Origin: Actinoplanes sp. KI2
GTDB lineage: Bacteria; Actinomycetota; Actinomycetes; Mycobacteriales; Micromonosporaceae
Direction: 5' to 3'
Assembly (NCBI RefSeq): GCF_025630775.1
Contig: NZ_JAOSZE010000011.1
Span: 124,001-188,000 of the forward strand
Length of the DNA stretch: 64,000 nt
This document shows positions 35,027 through 43,338 of this stretch, one piece after another. How positions within the stretch are numbered: the first letter of the stretch is position 1; every line of letters starts with the position of its first letter. The notes under the pieces are model-generated. The model searched no databases and had not been told where the DNA came from. It worked only from the letters and a program-made list of their open reading frames with translations. The position numbers and the translations under genes are program-made.

Positions 35027-35968
35027 AGGAAGGCAGCGGTTCTGCACGAGCGCGACGGGGTCCCGCGGTACGAGGACTTTCCCGACCCGGTGGCCGGCGA
35101 GGGCGAGGTGCTCATCGAGGTCAAGGCCGTCGCGGTGGAGAACGTCGATCGCGCCGTCGCGGCCGGCACCCACTTCGCCGGGCGGGCGATGATGCCGGAG
35201 CTACCGGCCATCCCCTGCTTCGACGGCATCGGCACGCTGCCCGACGGCCGGCTGGTCGGCTTCGGCAACCCGCGGCCGCCCTACGGCGCGCTCGCCGAGC
35301 GCACCGTGATCCGCGAGGGCGCCTACGCGGCGATACCCGACGGCCTCGACCCCGCGGCGGCGACCGTCCTGCCCAGCGCGATCACCGCCATGTCCATGAA
35401 GGTCGCGGCCGGCCTGCAACCGGGCGAGTCGGTGCTGGTGCAGGGCGCCACCGGGGTCGCCGGCCGGCTGGCCGTGCAGGTGGCCCGGCTGCTCGGCGCC
35501 GGCCGGATCGTCGCCACCGGGCGGGACGACGAGCAGCTGCGCGAGCTCGGCGCCGACCAGGTGATCAATACCACCCTCGACGATCAAGACCTCCTTCTTG
35601 CGTACGCCGAGAGCCGCACCGATGTGGTCGTCGACTTCCTCTGGGGCCGGCCGACCGAGCTCCTGCTGCGCGCCATGGTCCCCGACACGTTCGCCTTCCC
35701 GGCACCGCTGCGGCTGGTGCAGATCGGCGAGGTGGCCGGCGCCGGCCTGCACCTCTCCGCCGAGAGCCTGCGCACCTCGGGCGTCGAGATCTACGGCGCC
35801 GCCAAGGGTCTCGGCCCCGAGACGATGGGCGCGGCCTACGGCCAGGTCGTCGAGTGGGCGCGGACCGGTCAGCTCACCTTCGCGCTCGAACGGGTGCCGC
35901 TCAGCGACATCGAGACGGCCTGGCAGCGCACAGATCTGCGCGGAAAGCGGCTCGTCGTGCAAGTCTGA
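35027..35968 (+). CDS. Zinc-independent quinone/alcohol oxidoreductase (MDR), apparent AGG start
   Basis: A medium-chain dehydrogenase/reductase of about 313 residues. It has an N-terminal GroES-like fold (VPRYEDFPDPVAGEGEVLIEV) and a Rossmann fold with VLVQGATGVAGRLAVQVARLLGA for NADPH. No zinc-site cysteines are seen. The usual family start, Met-Lys-Ala-Ala-Val-Leu, reads Arg-Lys-Ala-Ala-Val-Leu here because codon 35027 is AGG. A strong GGGGAGG lies 4 nt before it. The nearest in-frame normal start is GTG 34985, which lies inside the first operator. The gene is controlled by the divergent TetR. Confidence 0.8.
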   Translation, partial: RKAAVLHERDGVPRYEDFPDPVAGEGEVLIEVKAVAVENVDRAVAAGTHFAGRAMMPELPAIPCFDGIGTLPDGRLVGFGNPRPPYGALAERTVIREGAYAAIPDGLDPAAATVLPSAITAMSMKVAAGLQPGESVLVQGATGVAGRLAVQVARLLGAGRIVATGRDDEQLRELGADQVINTTLDDQDLLLAYAESRTDVVVDFLWGRPTELLLRAMVPDTFAFPAPLRLVQIGEVAGAGLHLSAESLRTSGVEIYGAAKGLGPETMGAAYGQVVEWARTGQLTFALERVPLSDIETAWQRTDLRGKRLVVQV

Positions 35969-36012
35969 GGCAACTCCGAGGCAACTCTGAGGCACGACGA
36001 AGGGAGCGCGAC

Positions 36013-37194
36013 GTGGACGTGCCGGAGCCGCGGGTCGACTGGCGCAGCAAGGGGTTCTTCCTGCCCGAGGGGGAGCGCACCGCCGCCGACTACGCCAAGG
36101 AGAAGCCGAGCCTGTTCGGCGGGGGCTTCACCTGGCCGGTGCTGGCGCTGCGACGGGAGGCGGCGTACGCGAACATCGCGACGATGGCCGCCTACTGCGC
36201 GCGGCACGGCTTCGACTTCGCGCCGCATGCCAAGACCACGATGGCGCCCGGCCTGATCGCGGCGCAGTTCGACGCGGGCGCCTGGGCAATGACGGTGGCC
36301 ACCCCGAACCAGGCGCTCGTGCTGCGCAAACTCGGCGCCGGCCGGATCCTGATCGCGAACGAGGTGCTCGATCCGGCCGCGCTGCGCTGGCTCGCCGCCC
36401 AGGACGACATCTACTTCCAGGTCGACTCGGCGGCGGCGGTGGCGGCCGCCGCGGCGATCGACACCGGACGCCTGCGGGTGTTCGTCGAGCTCGGTCATGC
36501 GGGTGGGCGCACGGGCGTACGTACGCTCGAAGCCTTGGAATCGGTGGCCCGCGCGGCGCAGGACGCGCCACGGCTGGAACTGGTCGGGGTGACCGCGTAC
36601 GAGGGCCAGCTGGCCACCCAGCGCGAGGTGGACGACTTCCTCGACCTGCTGGTGGCCGGGGTGGCCCGGCTGAGGGTCGCGGGGATCGGGTTCTCGCTGG
36701 TGTCGGCGGGTGGGAGCGCGTGGTTCGACCGGGTCGTCGATCGGCTGGCCGCGCTGCCGCGCGACCTGCGCCTGATCTTGCGCAGCGGGGCGTCGGTCAC
36801 CCACGACGACGGTTTCTATCGGGAACGTACGCCGTTCCGGCGGGTGCCGGCGGAGGGCCCGCTGACCGCCGCGCTCGAGATCTGGGCGCAGGTGCTCTCG
36901 ACGCCGGAGCCGGGCCTGGCGATCTGCGGGATGGGCAAGCGGGACGCGCCGTTCGACGAGGGGCTGCCGGTGCCGATCGAGGTCCGGCGCGGCGGGCGGA
37001 CGGTCGACGCGCCCGCCATGGCGGTGTCCAAACTGAACGATCACCACACCTACCTGGCGGCGGATGGGCTCCTTCCGGGCGACCTGATCCGGTTCGGGAT
37101 CTCGCATCCGTGCACCGCGTTCGACAAATGGCGGCACCTTCCGGTGGTCGACGAGGACCACCGAGTGGTGGACATCCTCGAGACGATCTTCTGA
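36013..37194 (+). CDS. PLP-dependent D-amino-acid enzyme (DSD1/D-threonine aldolase-like)
   Basis: A 393-residue type III fold PLP protein. Lys74 in FAPHAKTTMAPG should bind PLP, and His365 and Cys367 in SHPCTAFDKW match the metal site of D-threonine aldolase and eukaryotic-type D-serine dehydratase. Annotators often call these amino acid deaminases. It should act on a D-hydroxy-amino acid. The GTG at 36013 follows AGGGAG. It lies 44 nt after the oxidoreductase and may be part of the TetR regulon; a D-amino-acid detoxifying or catabolic unit is plausible but unproven. Confidence 0.88.
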   Translation: MDVPEPRVDWRSKGFFLPEGERTAADYAKEKPSLFGGGFTWPVLALRREAAYANIATMAAYCARHGFDFAPHAKTTMAPGLIAAQFDAGAWAMTVATPNQALVLRKLGAGRILIANEVLDPAALRWLAAQDDIYFQVDSAAAVAAAAAIDTGRLRVFVELGHAGGRTGVRTLEALESVARAAQDAPRLELVGVTAYEGQLATQREVDDFLDLLVAGVARLRVAGIGFSLVSAGGSAWFDRVVDRLAALPRDLRLILRSGASVTHDDGFYRERTPFRRVPAEGPLTAALEIWAQVLSTPEPGLAICGMGKRDAPFDEGLPVPIEVRRGGRTVDAPAMAVSKLNDHHTYLAADGLLPGDLIRFGISHPCTAFDKWRHLPVVDEDHRVVDILETIF

Positions 37195-37228
37195 GGAAAC
37201 TGTCGTACCCCCATTGCAGAGTGAACCC

Positions 37229-37747
37229 ATGACGAACTTCTGGCTGGAGCCATGGGACGAACGGGGTCCGATCCTGGCGCGCCGGGCGAACACCCCGCAG
37301 ATGCAGGCGCATCTGGGCGGCGTCGAGTCGGAGGAGTCGATCGCGGCACGGCACAAGCGCATCCTGGACGGGGTGCGTGACGGCACCACCGGCTTCTTCC
37401 TCATCATGGTCGCCGACGATCCCGACCCGATCGGCTCGGTCGGCTTCTGGGACAGGGAGTGGCAGGGCCACGACGTCTACGAGATGGGGTGGAAGGTGCT
37501 GCCCGGCTTCCAGGGCCGGGGCATCGCCGTCGGCGCCACCCTCGCGGCGATCGGCCTGGCCGCGGCCGACGGCCGGCGCCGGTTCGTGCACGCGTTTCCC
37601 GAGGTCGGCAACGCGGCGTCCGACGCGGTCTGCCGCAAGGCCGGCTTCGACCTGCTCGGCGAGACGGATTTCGAGTACCCGAAAGGCAATCCGATCCGTT
37701 GCCACGACTGGCGCTTCGATCTGAAGGCGGTCGGCGGACCGCCATGA
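37229..37747 (+). CDS. GNAT-family N-acetyltransferase
   Basis: A 172-residue GNAT enzyme of the RimJ-like type, with VGFWDREWQGHDVYEMGWKV and the acetyl-CoA loop VLPGFQGRGIAVGATLAA, then EVGNAASDAVCRKAGF. The ATG at 37229 is taken; an in-frame TTG lies 15 nt upstream. The substrate is unknown. It follows the PLP enzyme by 34 nt. Confidence 0.88.
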   Translation: MTNFWLEPWDERGPILARRANTPQMQAHLGGVESEESIAARHKRILDGVRDGTTGFFLIMVADDPDPIGSVGFWDREWQGHDVYEMGWKVLPGFQGRGIAVGATLAAIGLAAADGRRRFVHAFPEVGNAASDAVCRKAGFDLLGETDFEYPKGNPIRCHDWRFDLKAVGGPP

Positions 37748-37790
37748 GATTCATTCGCGACGATGCGTCCCGGGCTGGCAGCATGAGGCC

Positions 37791-38591
37791 ATGAGCCTCG
37801 CTGACGGGCAGGGCGGCTACCGGGTGCGGTTCGACTGGGGTCCGGTCGGTGCCGACGCGGTCGCGCCGGGCGCCGCGTTCGTCGCCGTGATCGACGTCCT
37901 CTCGTTCACCACGACGCTGACCGTGGCGATCGAGCAGGGGTTGCACGTGCTGCCGTACCGGTGGCGCGACGACTCCGCGGTGGACGTGGCCCGCCGGCAC
38001 GGCGCGATGCTCGCGGTGCTCCGCAAGGAGGCCGGCCCCGGCCAGGTGACCCTCTCGCCGGAAAGCATCCTGCACGCCAACCTGCGCGCCGACGGCATCG
38101 ACCGGCTGGTGCTGCCGTCGCCGAACGGCTCGGCCATCTCGGTCCGGCTCGCCGACGCCGGGGTGACCGTGGTCGGCGTGTCGCTGCGCAACGCGGCGGC
38201 CGCCGCGGCCTGGGTGCGGGAGCGGGCCGGCGACCGGCCGGTCGGGGTGGTCGCGTCGGGGGAGCGGTGGCCGGACGGCTCGCTGCGGCCCGCGATCGAG
38301 GACCTGCTCGGCGCCGGCGCGTTCCTGCACGGGCTCGCCGGGGGCAACGACGGACTCGGCGGCGGGAACGACAAGGGCTTCTCGCCCGAGGCCGGCGCGG
38401 CGATGTGGGCCTACCGCGGCGTCGCGGAGGGTCTCGGCGACGCCCTCCGCGAGTCGGTCAGCGGGCGTGAGCTGCGCGGCTTCGGCTTCGAGGGCGACGT
38501 CTCGGTGGCCTCGGCGGTCGACGTGAGCAGCGTGGTCCCGGTGCTCCGGGACGGCTGGTACGTCGATGGAGGATCCTTCGCAGCGGAGTGA
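37791..38591 (+). CDS. 2-phosphosulfolactate phosphatase family protein (ComB-like)
   Basis: A 266-residue protein with the ComB signature: VAVIDVLSFTTTLTVA, the LSPESILHANL segment, LVLPSPNGSAIS and GERWPDGSLRPAIEDLLGAGA. ComB in methanogens makes sulfolactate for coenzyme M; bacteria carry homologues whose role is not known. A Gly-rich insertion (GGNDGLGGGNDKG) is specific to this copy. Start at ATG 37791. Confidence 0.87.
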   Translation: MSLADGQGGYRVRFDWGPVGADAVAPGAAFVAVIDVLSFTTTLTVAIEQGLHVLPYRWRDDSAVDVARRHGAMLAVLRKEAGPGQVTLSPESILHANLRADGIDRLVLPSPNGSAISVRLADAGVTVVGVSLRNAAAAAAWVRERAGDRPVGVVASGERWPDGSLRPAIEDLLGAGAFLHGLAGGNDGLGGGNDKGFSPEAGAAMWAYRGVAEGLGDALRESVSGRELRGFGFEGDVSVASAVDVSSVVPVLRDGWYVDGGSFAAE

Positions 38592-38723
38592 CCGGCGTGG
38601 CGGATCTCGTCCGTGACCGGGGCGCTGTGGCGGAAAGGCGCTGTTTTCGATCGGTGGCTGGGTGAATCGGTGCCCGCTGCCCGATCGTGGAGCGGCAAGC
38701 AGGACTAGCGAAGGAAGTAAGCC

Positions 38724-40199
38724 ATGCGTAAATGGTGGCCACTGGTGACCGTGTGTCTCGGCACCTTCATGCTGCTCATCGACGTGACCATCGTGAACGT
38801 GGCGCTGCCGCAGATGGCCACCGACCTGAGCACCTCGTTCAACGCGCTGCAGTGGGTGGTCGACGGGTACGCCCTGGCCCTCGGCGTGCTGCTGCTCGGC
38901 GCCGGCGCGCTCAGCGACATGCACGGGCACCGCCGCTTCTACGTCGGCGGGCTGATCGTGTTCGCCCTGGCGTCGCTGGCCTGCGGGCTCGCCGCCGGTC
39001 CGGCGCTGCTGGTGACCGCCCGGGTCGTGCAGGGCGCCGGCGCGGCGGCCATGTTCACCACCACGTTCGCCCTGCTCAACAGCTCCTACCAGGGGCGCGA
39101 GCGGGGCGTCGCGTACGGGGTCTGGGGTGGGGTCTCCGGCGCCGCCACCGCGGTCGGCCCGATCATGGGCGGCCTGCTCACCGAGGCTTTCAGCTGGCGC
39201 TGGATCTTCCTGGTCAACCTGCCGATCTGCGTCGCCGCCGTGATCATGTGCTTCACCACGCTGCGCCACGACGGCGAGCGCCGCCCGGGCCGCTTCGACC
39301 TGTGGGGCACGCTGACCTTCACGGTCGCCGCCGGCGCGCTGACCTACGCCGTGATCCGGGCCAACGACGAGGGCTGGTCGTCGGCCAAGACCTGGGGCCT
39401 GTTCGTGGTCTCCGCGGTCGCGCTCGCCGCGTTCGTGCTGATCGAGTGGCGCACCGAGCGGCCGATGTTCGACCTGGGCCTGCTGCGCAGCCGCTCCTAC
39501 ACCGGCATCCTGATCGCCGGCCTGCTGGTCAACTTCGCGGCGTTCTCGGCCTTCACCTACACCTCGATCTGGCTGCAGTCGGTGCTCGGCCTGTCCCCGC
39601 TGCGGGCCGGACTGGTCGGCCTGCCCATGTCGGTGTGCGCGGCGCTGGCCTCCGGCATCGTGGGCGCCCGCCTGCACGGCCGCTCGCCGCGCCTGATCAT
39701 CGGCGTCGGCATGCTGCTGATCGGCGGCGGCAGCCTGCTGCTCGGCCTGCTCGTCGACGCGACCGCCGGCTGGCCGGCGCTGATGCCCGGCTACGTCGTG
39801 ATCGGCCTGGGCGTCGGCCTGGTCATGCCCACCCTGTCCTCCTCGGCGATGGCCGCGGTCCCGCTCCGCAGCGGCGGCATGGCGGCCGGTTCGCTGACCA
39901 CCGCCCGCCAGCTGGGCTTCGCGATCGGCGTCGCCGTCCTCGGCACCGTCTTCGCCTCCCGGGTCACCGCCCACCTGGGCTCCGCCACGGCCGGCCACGC
40001 GGTCGCCGGCGGCCAGGCCGCCCGCCTGGCCGGCACGGTCCCCGAGGCGGCGATCCACAGCGCCGCGGCCGCCGGCCTCGACGCCGGCTACCTGATCAGC
40101 GGCGCGGTCGGCATCCTCTGCGCGCTGGTGGTCTTCGCCCTGGTCCGCCCCACCACCCCGACCACCCCCGAGCCGTCCCGCGAGCCGGCGACCGTCTGA
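38724..40199 (+). CDS. MFS multidrug exporter, DHA2 (EmrB/QacA) type
   Basis: A 491-residue, 14-helix proton-linked exporter. The first helix has LLIDVTIVNVALPQM, the hallmark of the DHA2 group, followed by WVVDGYALALG and later the RVVQGAGAAAM motif. The ATG follows AAGGAAG. It probably exports a toxic compound or a product of the cell. It converges on the minus-strand gene at 40249 with a strong shared terminator. Confidence 0.92.
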   Translation: MRKWWPLVTVCLGTFMLLIDVTIVNVALPQMATDLSTSFNALQWVVDGYALALGVLLLGAGALSDMHGHRRFYVGGLIVFALASLACGLAAGPALLVTARVVQGAGAAAMFTTTFALLNSSYQGRERGVAYGVWGGVSGAATAVGPIMGGLLTEAFSWRWIFLVNLPICVAAVIMCFTTLRHDGERRPGRFDLWGTLTFTVAAGALTYAVIRANDEGWSSAKTWGLFVVSAVALAAFVLIEWRTERPMFDLGLLRSRSYTGILIAGLLVNFAAFSAFTYTSIWLQSVLGLSPLRAGLVGLPMSVCAALASGIVGARLHGRSPRLIIGVGMLLIGGGSLLLGLLVDATAGWPALMPGYVVIGLGVGLVMPTLSSSAMAAVPLRSGGMAAGSLTTARQLGFAIGVAVLGTVFASRVTAHLGSATAGHAVAGGQAARLAGTVPEAAIHSAAAAGLDAGYLISGAVGILCALVVFALVRPTTPTTPEPSREPATV

Positions 40200-40210
40200 G
40201 CGGAGAGCCA

Positions 40211-40238
40211 GGCCCGGGTCCGCAACCGGACCCGGGCC
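40211..40238. terminator. Bidirectional terminator
   Basis: A perfect 12-bp stem (GGCCCGGGTCCG) with a CAAC loop sits between two convergent genes, 12 nt after the exporter stop. Confidence 0.75.
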
Positions 40239-40248
40239 GCTTCTCGCG

Positions 40249-41733
40249 TCAGGTCTTCTCGTACTCGAACTCGGCCGCCACCAGCAGAATCAACAGCACC
40301 GCTCCCAGCCCGGCGACGGCAACGCCCACCGGCACCAGCACCCCGACCGCCGCCGCCACGATGCCCAGGGAGGTGAGCCCGACCAGGGACCACCGGGCCC
40401 ATCGCGCCGTCGCCCGCCATCGCCGGGGGACCGACACGCGCGAGGCGACCCGCACCGCCACGCCGATCAGCACCGCGAACAGCGCCACCGCCAGGACGAA
40501 CACCACGCTGCCCGGCAGCGACCCGAAGTAGGTCCCGTCCTGCGCACCCGGGATCGCCGCGGCCTGTGCGAACAACCCCGCCAGCCCGAGCACTGCGGCA
40601 ACCGAGGCGAAGATGACGCTGGCCGCCTTCAGCGCCTCGCTCTGGTTGAGCAGCCCCTGCGTCGCACGCGCGACCGAGAGCTGTTGAGCCGCGGTCTCCC
40701 GAGCCTCCTGCACGTTGCGCAGCTGCTGTTCCACCGCCAGCGCGGCACTCAACTGTTCGAGCAGGTGCTCGGTGGCGGCCAGCAGCGTCGGCAGGTCGGA
40801 CTCGGCGACGACCGCCCGGTGGTAGCTCAGCAACGGCCGGCCGCCCAGCACCGCCGTCCCGCGGGCGTGCACCTCCGCGTGCCGGCTGAGGTCGTGCCGG
40901 AGCCGGGCCACCCGGCGGATCCGGTGCTCGGCCCGCTCGCGCAACGTCTCCGCGTCGTCGTCGAGATCGGGATCCGGCGCGGCGTCGAGCTCCGCCAGCG
41001 CGGCCGCGCGGATCGACCGGGCCGCCATCGTCGCCGCGATCGTCTGGCAGTTGGACAGCACCAGCCCGAGCGTCCGCAGCCGGCCCAGCTCGCCGTACTC
41101 CTCGAAACCCGCCGCGACCGTGTTCGTCGCCCAGACGAAGACGGCCTGCCGGTCCGGCCCGTTGATGTCCGGTGGCACCAGGACGGCCATCTGGCTGGGC
41201 CGATAGCCGATGTCGGTGTCCTTCACGAGCAGCTTGCGCAGCGTCCCGGCCTGGTCCGCCGGCAGGTCGTCCGGGTCGAAGAGCCCGCCGGGCAGCAGCA
41301 GGATCTGCTGGCGGGACTCGGCCGCCTCGAGCCGGGCCGGATCGCCGAGCGCGGCGGCCGCCAGCGTCGCGGCGCCGAGCTTGATCTCGACCGCCGGGTC
41401 GTACGCATCCCGCTCGGCCAGGATGATGCCGTCGAGCGTCGCGGTCACCGTCAAGTCCAGCAGCAGAACCGTCCGGCCGCCGGCCATCCGCGCCGCCGCC
41501 GTGGTCACCGCGAGCGCCCGGTAGGCGGTGCCGGCGTGCGGCGCGCCGTAGTCCTCCGGGTCCCAGGACCGCACGTCGGTGATCACCGGCCGCCACGGCG
41601 AGGCCGCGAACTCGGACTGGCCTTCCCGCGGCGTCACGCCGAACAGGTCGGCGGACTCGTCGTCGTCTGGTAGAACGGCGCCGGGGCATTGCTCGACCGG
41701 ATACAGGGTGATGATCCTCGCAGCGACGTCCAC
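40249..41733 (-). CDS. Membrane protein of unknown function with a long cytoplasmic N-terminus
   Basis: A 494-residue protein not recognised. The N-terminal 240 residues are soluble and alpha/beta-like, the middle (240-360) is strongly helical and charged (ETLRERAEHRIRRVARLRHDL), probably coiled coil, and the C-terminal 130 residues contain about four membrane helices ending in EFEYEKT. The layout resembles CorA-type proteins only in outline, without a GMN motif. The GTG start follows TACAGT by 6 nt and looks leaderless. It is divergent from a RidA gene by 26 nt. Confidence 0.78.
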   Translation of the reverse strand: MDVAARIITLYPVEQCPGAVLPDDDESADLFGVTPREGQSEFAASPWRPVITDVRSWDPEDYGAPHAGTAYRALAVTTAAARMAGGRTVLLLDLTVTATLDGIILAERDAYDPAVEIKLGAATLAAAALGDPARLEAAESRQQILLLPGGLFDPDDLPADQAGTLRKLLVKDTDIGYRPSQMAVLVPPDINGPDRQAVFVWATNTVAAGFEEYGELGRLRTLGLVLSNCQTIAATMAARSIRAAALAELDAAPDPDLDDDAETLRERAEHRIRRVARLRHDLSRHAEVHARGTAVLGGRPLLSYHRAVVAESDLPTLLAATEHLLEQLSAALAVEQQLRNVQEARETAAQQLSVARATQGLLNQSEALKAASVIFASVAAVLGLAGLFAQAAAIPGAQDGTYFGSLPGSVVFVLAVALFAVLIGVAVRVASRVSVPRRWRATARWARWSLVGLTSLGIVAAAVGVLVPVGVAVAGLGAVLLILLVAAEFEYEKT

Positions 41734-41739
41734 GAATCG

Positions 41740-41745
41740 ACTGTA
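41740..41745 (-). promoter_or_regulatory. -10 element (TACAGT), unknown membrane protein, leaderless
   Basis: TACAGT on the minus strand is 6 nt before the GTG at 41733. No ribosome site is present in the 26-nt divergent gap. Confidence 0.5.
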
Positions 41746-41759
41746 GGAAAGGGCCCCAA

Positions 41760-42146
41760 GTGCGGGAGCGACGCGCGATTCTCAGTGGTTCCACGTTCGA
41801 GGAGCAGATCGGGTACGCCCGGGCGGTCGTCGACGGTGAGTGGGTGCACGTGTCCGGGACCACCGGGTTCGACTACCGGAGCATGACGATTCCGGAGGAT
41901 GTCGTGGCTCAGGCGGAGCAGTGCCTGGTCAATGTGGGCGCGGCGCTTGCGGAGGCGGGCTGCGGCTTCGCCGACGTCGTACGGGTGCGGTATCTGCTTC
42001 CGGATCGCGAGGATTTCGAGCCGTGCTGGCCCGTGCTGCGGCGCACGTTCGGCGCGGTGCGGCCGGCGGCCACGATGATGGTGTGCGGGCTCGCCGATCC
42101 GCGGATGAAGATCGAGATCGAGGTGTACGCCCGGCGGCCGGGCTAG
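41760..42146 (+). CDS. RidA-family protein
   Basis: A second RidA-like protein, 128 residues, in a different subgroup from the one at 30147. It has VHVSGTTGFDYRSMTIPEDVVAQAEQ and ends with MKIEIEVYARR. The Arg/Glu pair of catalytic RidA is partly changed (PAATMMVCGLADPRMKIEIE), so activity is uncertain. GTG start at 41760 after AGGAAAGGG. It converges with the Lrp gene, overlapping it by 4 nt. Confidence 0.87.
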   Translation: MRERRAILSGSTFEEQIGYARAVVDGEWVHVSGTTGFDYRSMTIPEDVVAQAEQCLVNVGAALAEAGCGFADVVRVRYLLPDREDFEPCWPVLRRTFGAVRPAATMMVCGLADPRMKIEIEVYARRPG

Positions 42147-43153
42147 CGGGGTGGCTCGCGTACCAGGCCGCCGACCATCAGCGAGTGGGACTGCTTGACC
42201 CGGGTCAGGGTCGGCACGATCTCGACGTTGTGGATGCCCTCAATCGCCGCGATCTTGGTGGTGAGGTAGTGGTACAGGTCTCGGGCGCCGGGGGCGCGCG
42301 CCGCCGCCATCAGGTTGGCGCTGCCGGTCACCGCGGCGACGAAGGCCAGCTCGGCGTGGTCGGCCAGCCGCGCGCCGACCGAGGCCAGATGGGCGGGTGC
42401 CACCGTGAACCACAGGTTCGCCGCCGAGTTCATCCCGACCAGCGCCTCGGCCACGTCGAGGTGGAAGAAGACCGCACCGCTGCCGACGAGCTCGCCGACC
42501 CGGTGGGCGACCTGCCGCTGGCTCCAGCCGGTCGCCGCGGCGAGCCTGGCCCAGCTCGCCCGGCCGTCCCGGGTCAGCTCGTCGATCAGCGGCCGGTCGG
42601 CCGGCCCGATCCGGGCCTCGCCGCGGGTCTCGCCGAGGCGGGGCGGCATGCCCTCGCCCAGGAACCGGCGCTGCTCGGCGCTGACGTCGTTGTCCGGCAG
42701 GATCCAGTCGACCTCGCCGCGCCCCGGGAAGTGGTGCAGCATCTGGTGGGCGCTGAAGGTCAGCACGTTCGAGGCGCGGGGCAGATGGTGCAGCAGCCCC
42801 GCGCCGTCGCCCTCGACCTCGGCCTGGCAGGTCACCTCGGCGCCGCCCGCGCCGATGTTGATCCACGCGGTGTCGCCGCGCCGGGCCAGCGCGTCGGCGA
42901 GGGCCTCCGCGCTGCCGGGCCGGCAGCCGATCCGCAGCGACCAGTACGACGCGTTCGGCCGGTGGGTCGGCTCCTGCCGGGCCAGCACCCGGACCACGCC
43001 GGCGCCGCGCATCCGCTGGTACCGGCGGGCCACGGTCTGCTCGGAGACGCCGAGCACGGTGGCGATGCGGGCGAACGGGGCACGCGGGGATATCTGCAGA
43101 GCGTGGAGGATCTGACGGTCGACGCGGTCGATCGTGCGGGATTCGAGCCCCAT
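42143..43153 (-). CDS. Double-module Lrp/AsnC-family regulator
   Basis: A 336-residue protein formed of two Lrp modules. Module 1 has an HTH (FARIATVLGVSEQTVARRYQRM) and an effector-like domain, and module 2 repeats both (WARLAAATGWSQRQVAHRVGELV, then the second ligand domain). Such fused Lrp proteins are typical of actinobacteria. They regulate amino-acid metabolism. The ATG at 43153 follows TACGAT by 6 nt and looks leaderless. The neighbouring RidA gene may be a target, although the two genes converge. Confidence 0.88.
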   Translation of the reverse strand: MGLESRTIDRVDRQILHALQISPRAPFARIATVLGVSEQTVARRYQRMRGAGVVRVLARQEPTHRPNASYWSLRIGCRPGSAEALADALARRGDTAWINIGAGGAEVTCQAEVEGDGAGLLHHLPRASNVLTFSAHQMLHHFPGRGEVDWILPDNDVSAEQRRFLGEGMPPRLGETRGEARIGPADRPLIDELTRDGRASWARLAAATGWSQRQVAHRVGELVGSGAVFFHLDVAEALVGMNSAANLWFTVAPAHLASVGARLADHAELAFVAAVTGSANLMAAARAPGARDLYHYLTTKIAAIEGIHNVEIVPTLTRVKQSHSLMVGGLVREPPR

Positions 43154-43159
43154 TCCTCG

Positions 43160-43165
43160 ATCGTA
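43160..43165 (-). promoter_or_regulatory. -10 element (TACGAT), Lrp regulator, leaderless
   Basis: TACGAT lies 6 nt before the ATG at 43153 on the minus strand. The GAGGA in the spacer abuts the ATG and is too close to be a ribosome site. Confidence 0.45.
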
Positions 43166-43253
43166 CGGCGGAGTCGCCCGGGGAGGTGAGTCCCCTCGCC
43201 GGGGGATGGGATCGAGGCATCGACCTCTCTAAGGTCCCCTTTACGCCCTTTGC

Positions 43254-43335
43254 CGGAAGCCGCCGGAAGCGCCGAGGCCGCCGAGAGCCGGAAGCCGCCG
43301 GAAGCCGGAAGCCGCCGAGAGCCGCCGGGAGCCGC
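43254..43335 (+). repeat. GC-rich degenerate short repeats (GGAAGCCGCC)
   Basis: About ten imperfect copies of a 7-14-nt motif based on CCGGAAGCCGC and CCGAGAGCCGC fill the leader of the gene at 43339. The last contains GGGAG and acts as its ribosome site. The motif is similar to the repeated module before cphA. Confidence 0.6.
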
Positions 43336-43338
43336 CCC

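Noticed and set aside
34357-35268. Longer TetR frame from 35268
   Set aside because: The extra 100 residues are antisense to the oxidoreductase and cross the operators.
37404-40058. An 884-codon minus-strand frame opposite comB and the DHA2 exporter
   Set aside because: Shadow frame; no recognisable domain.
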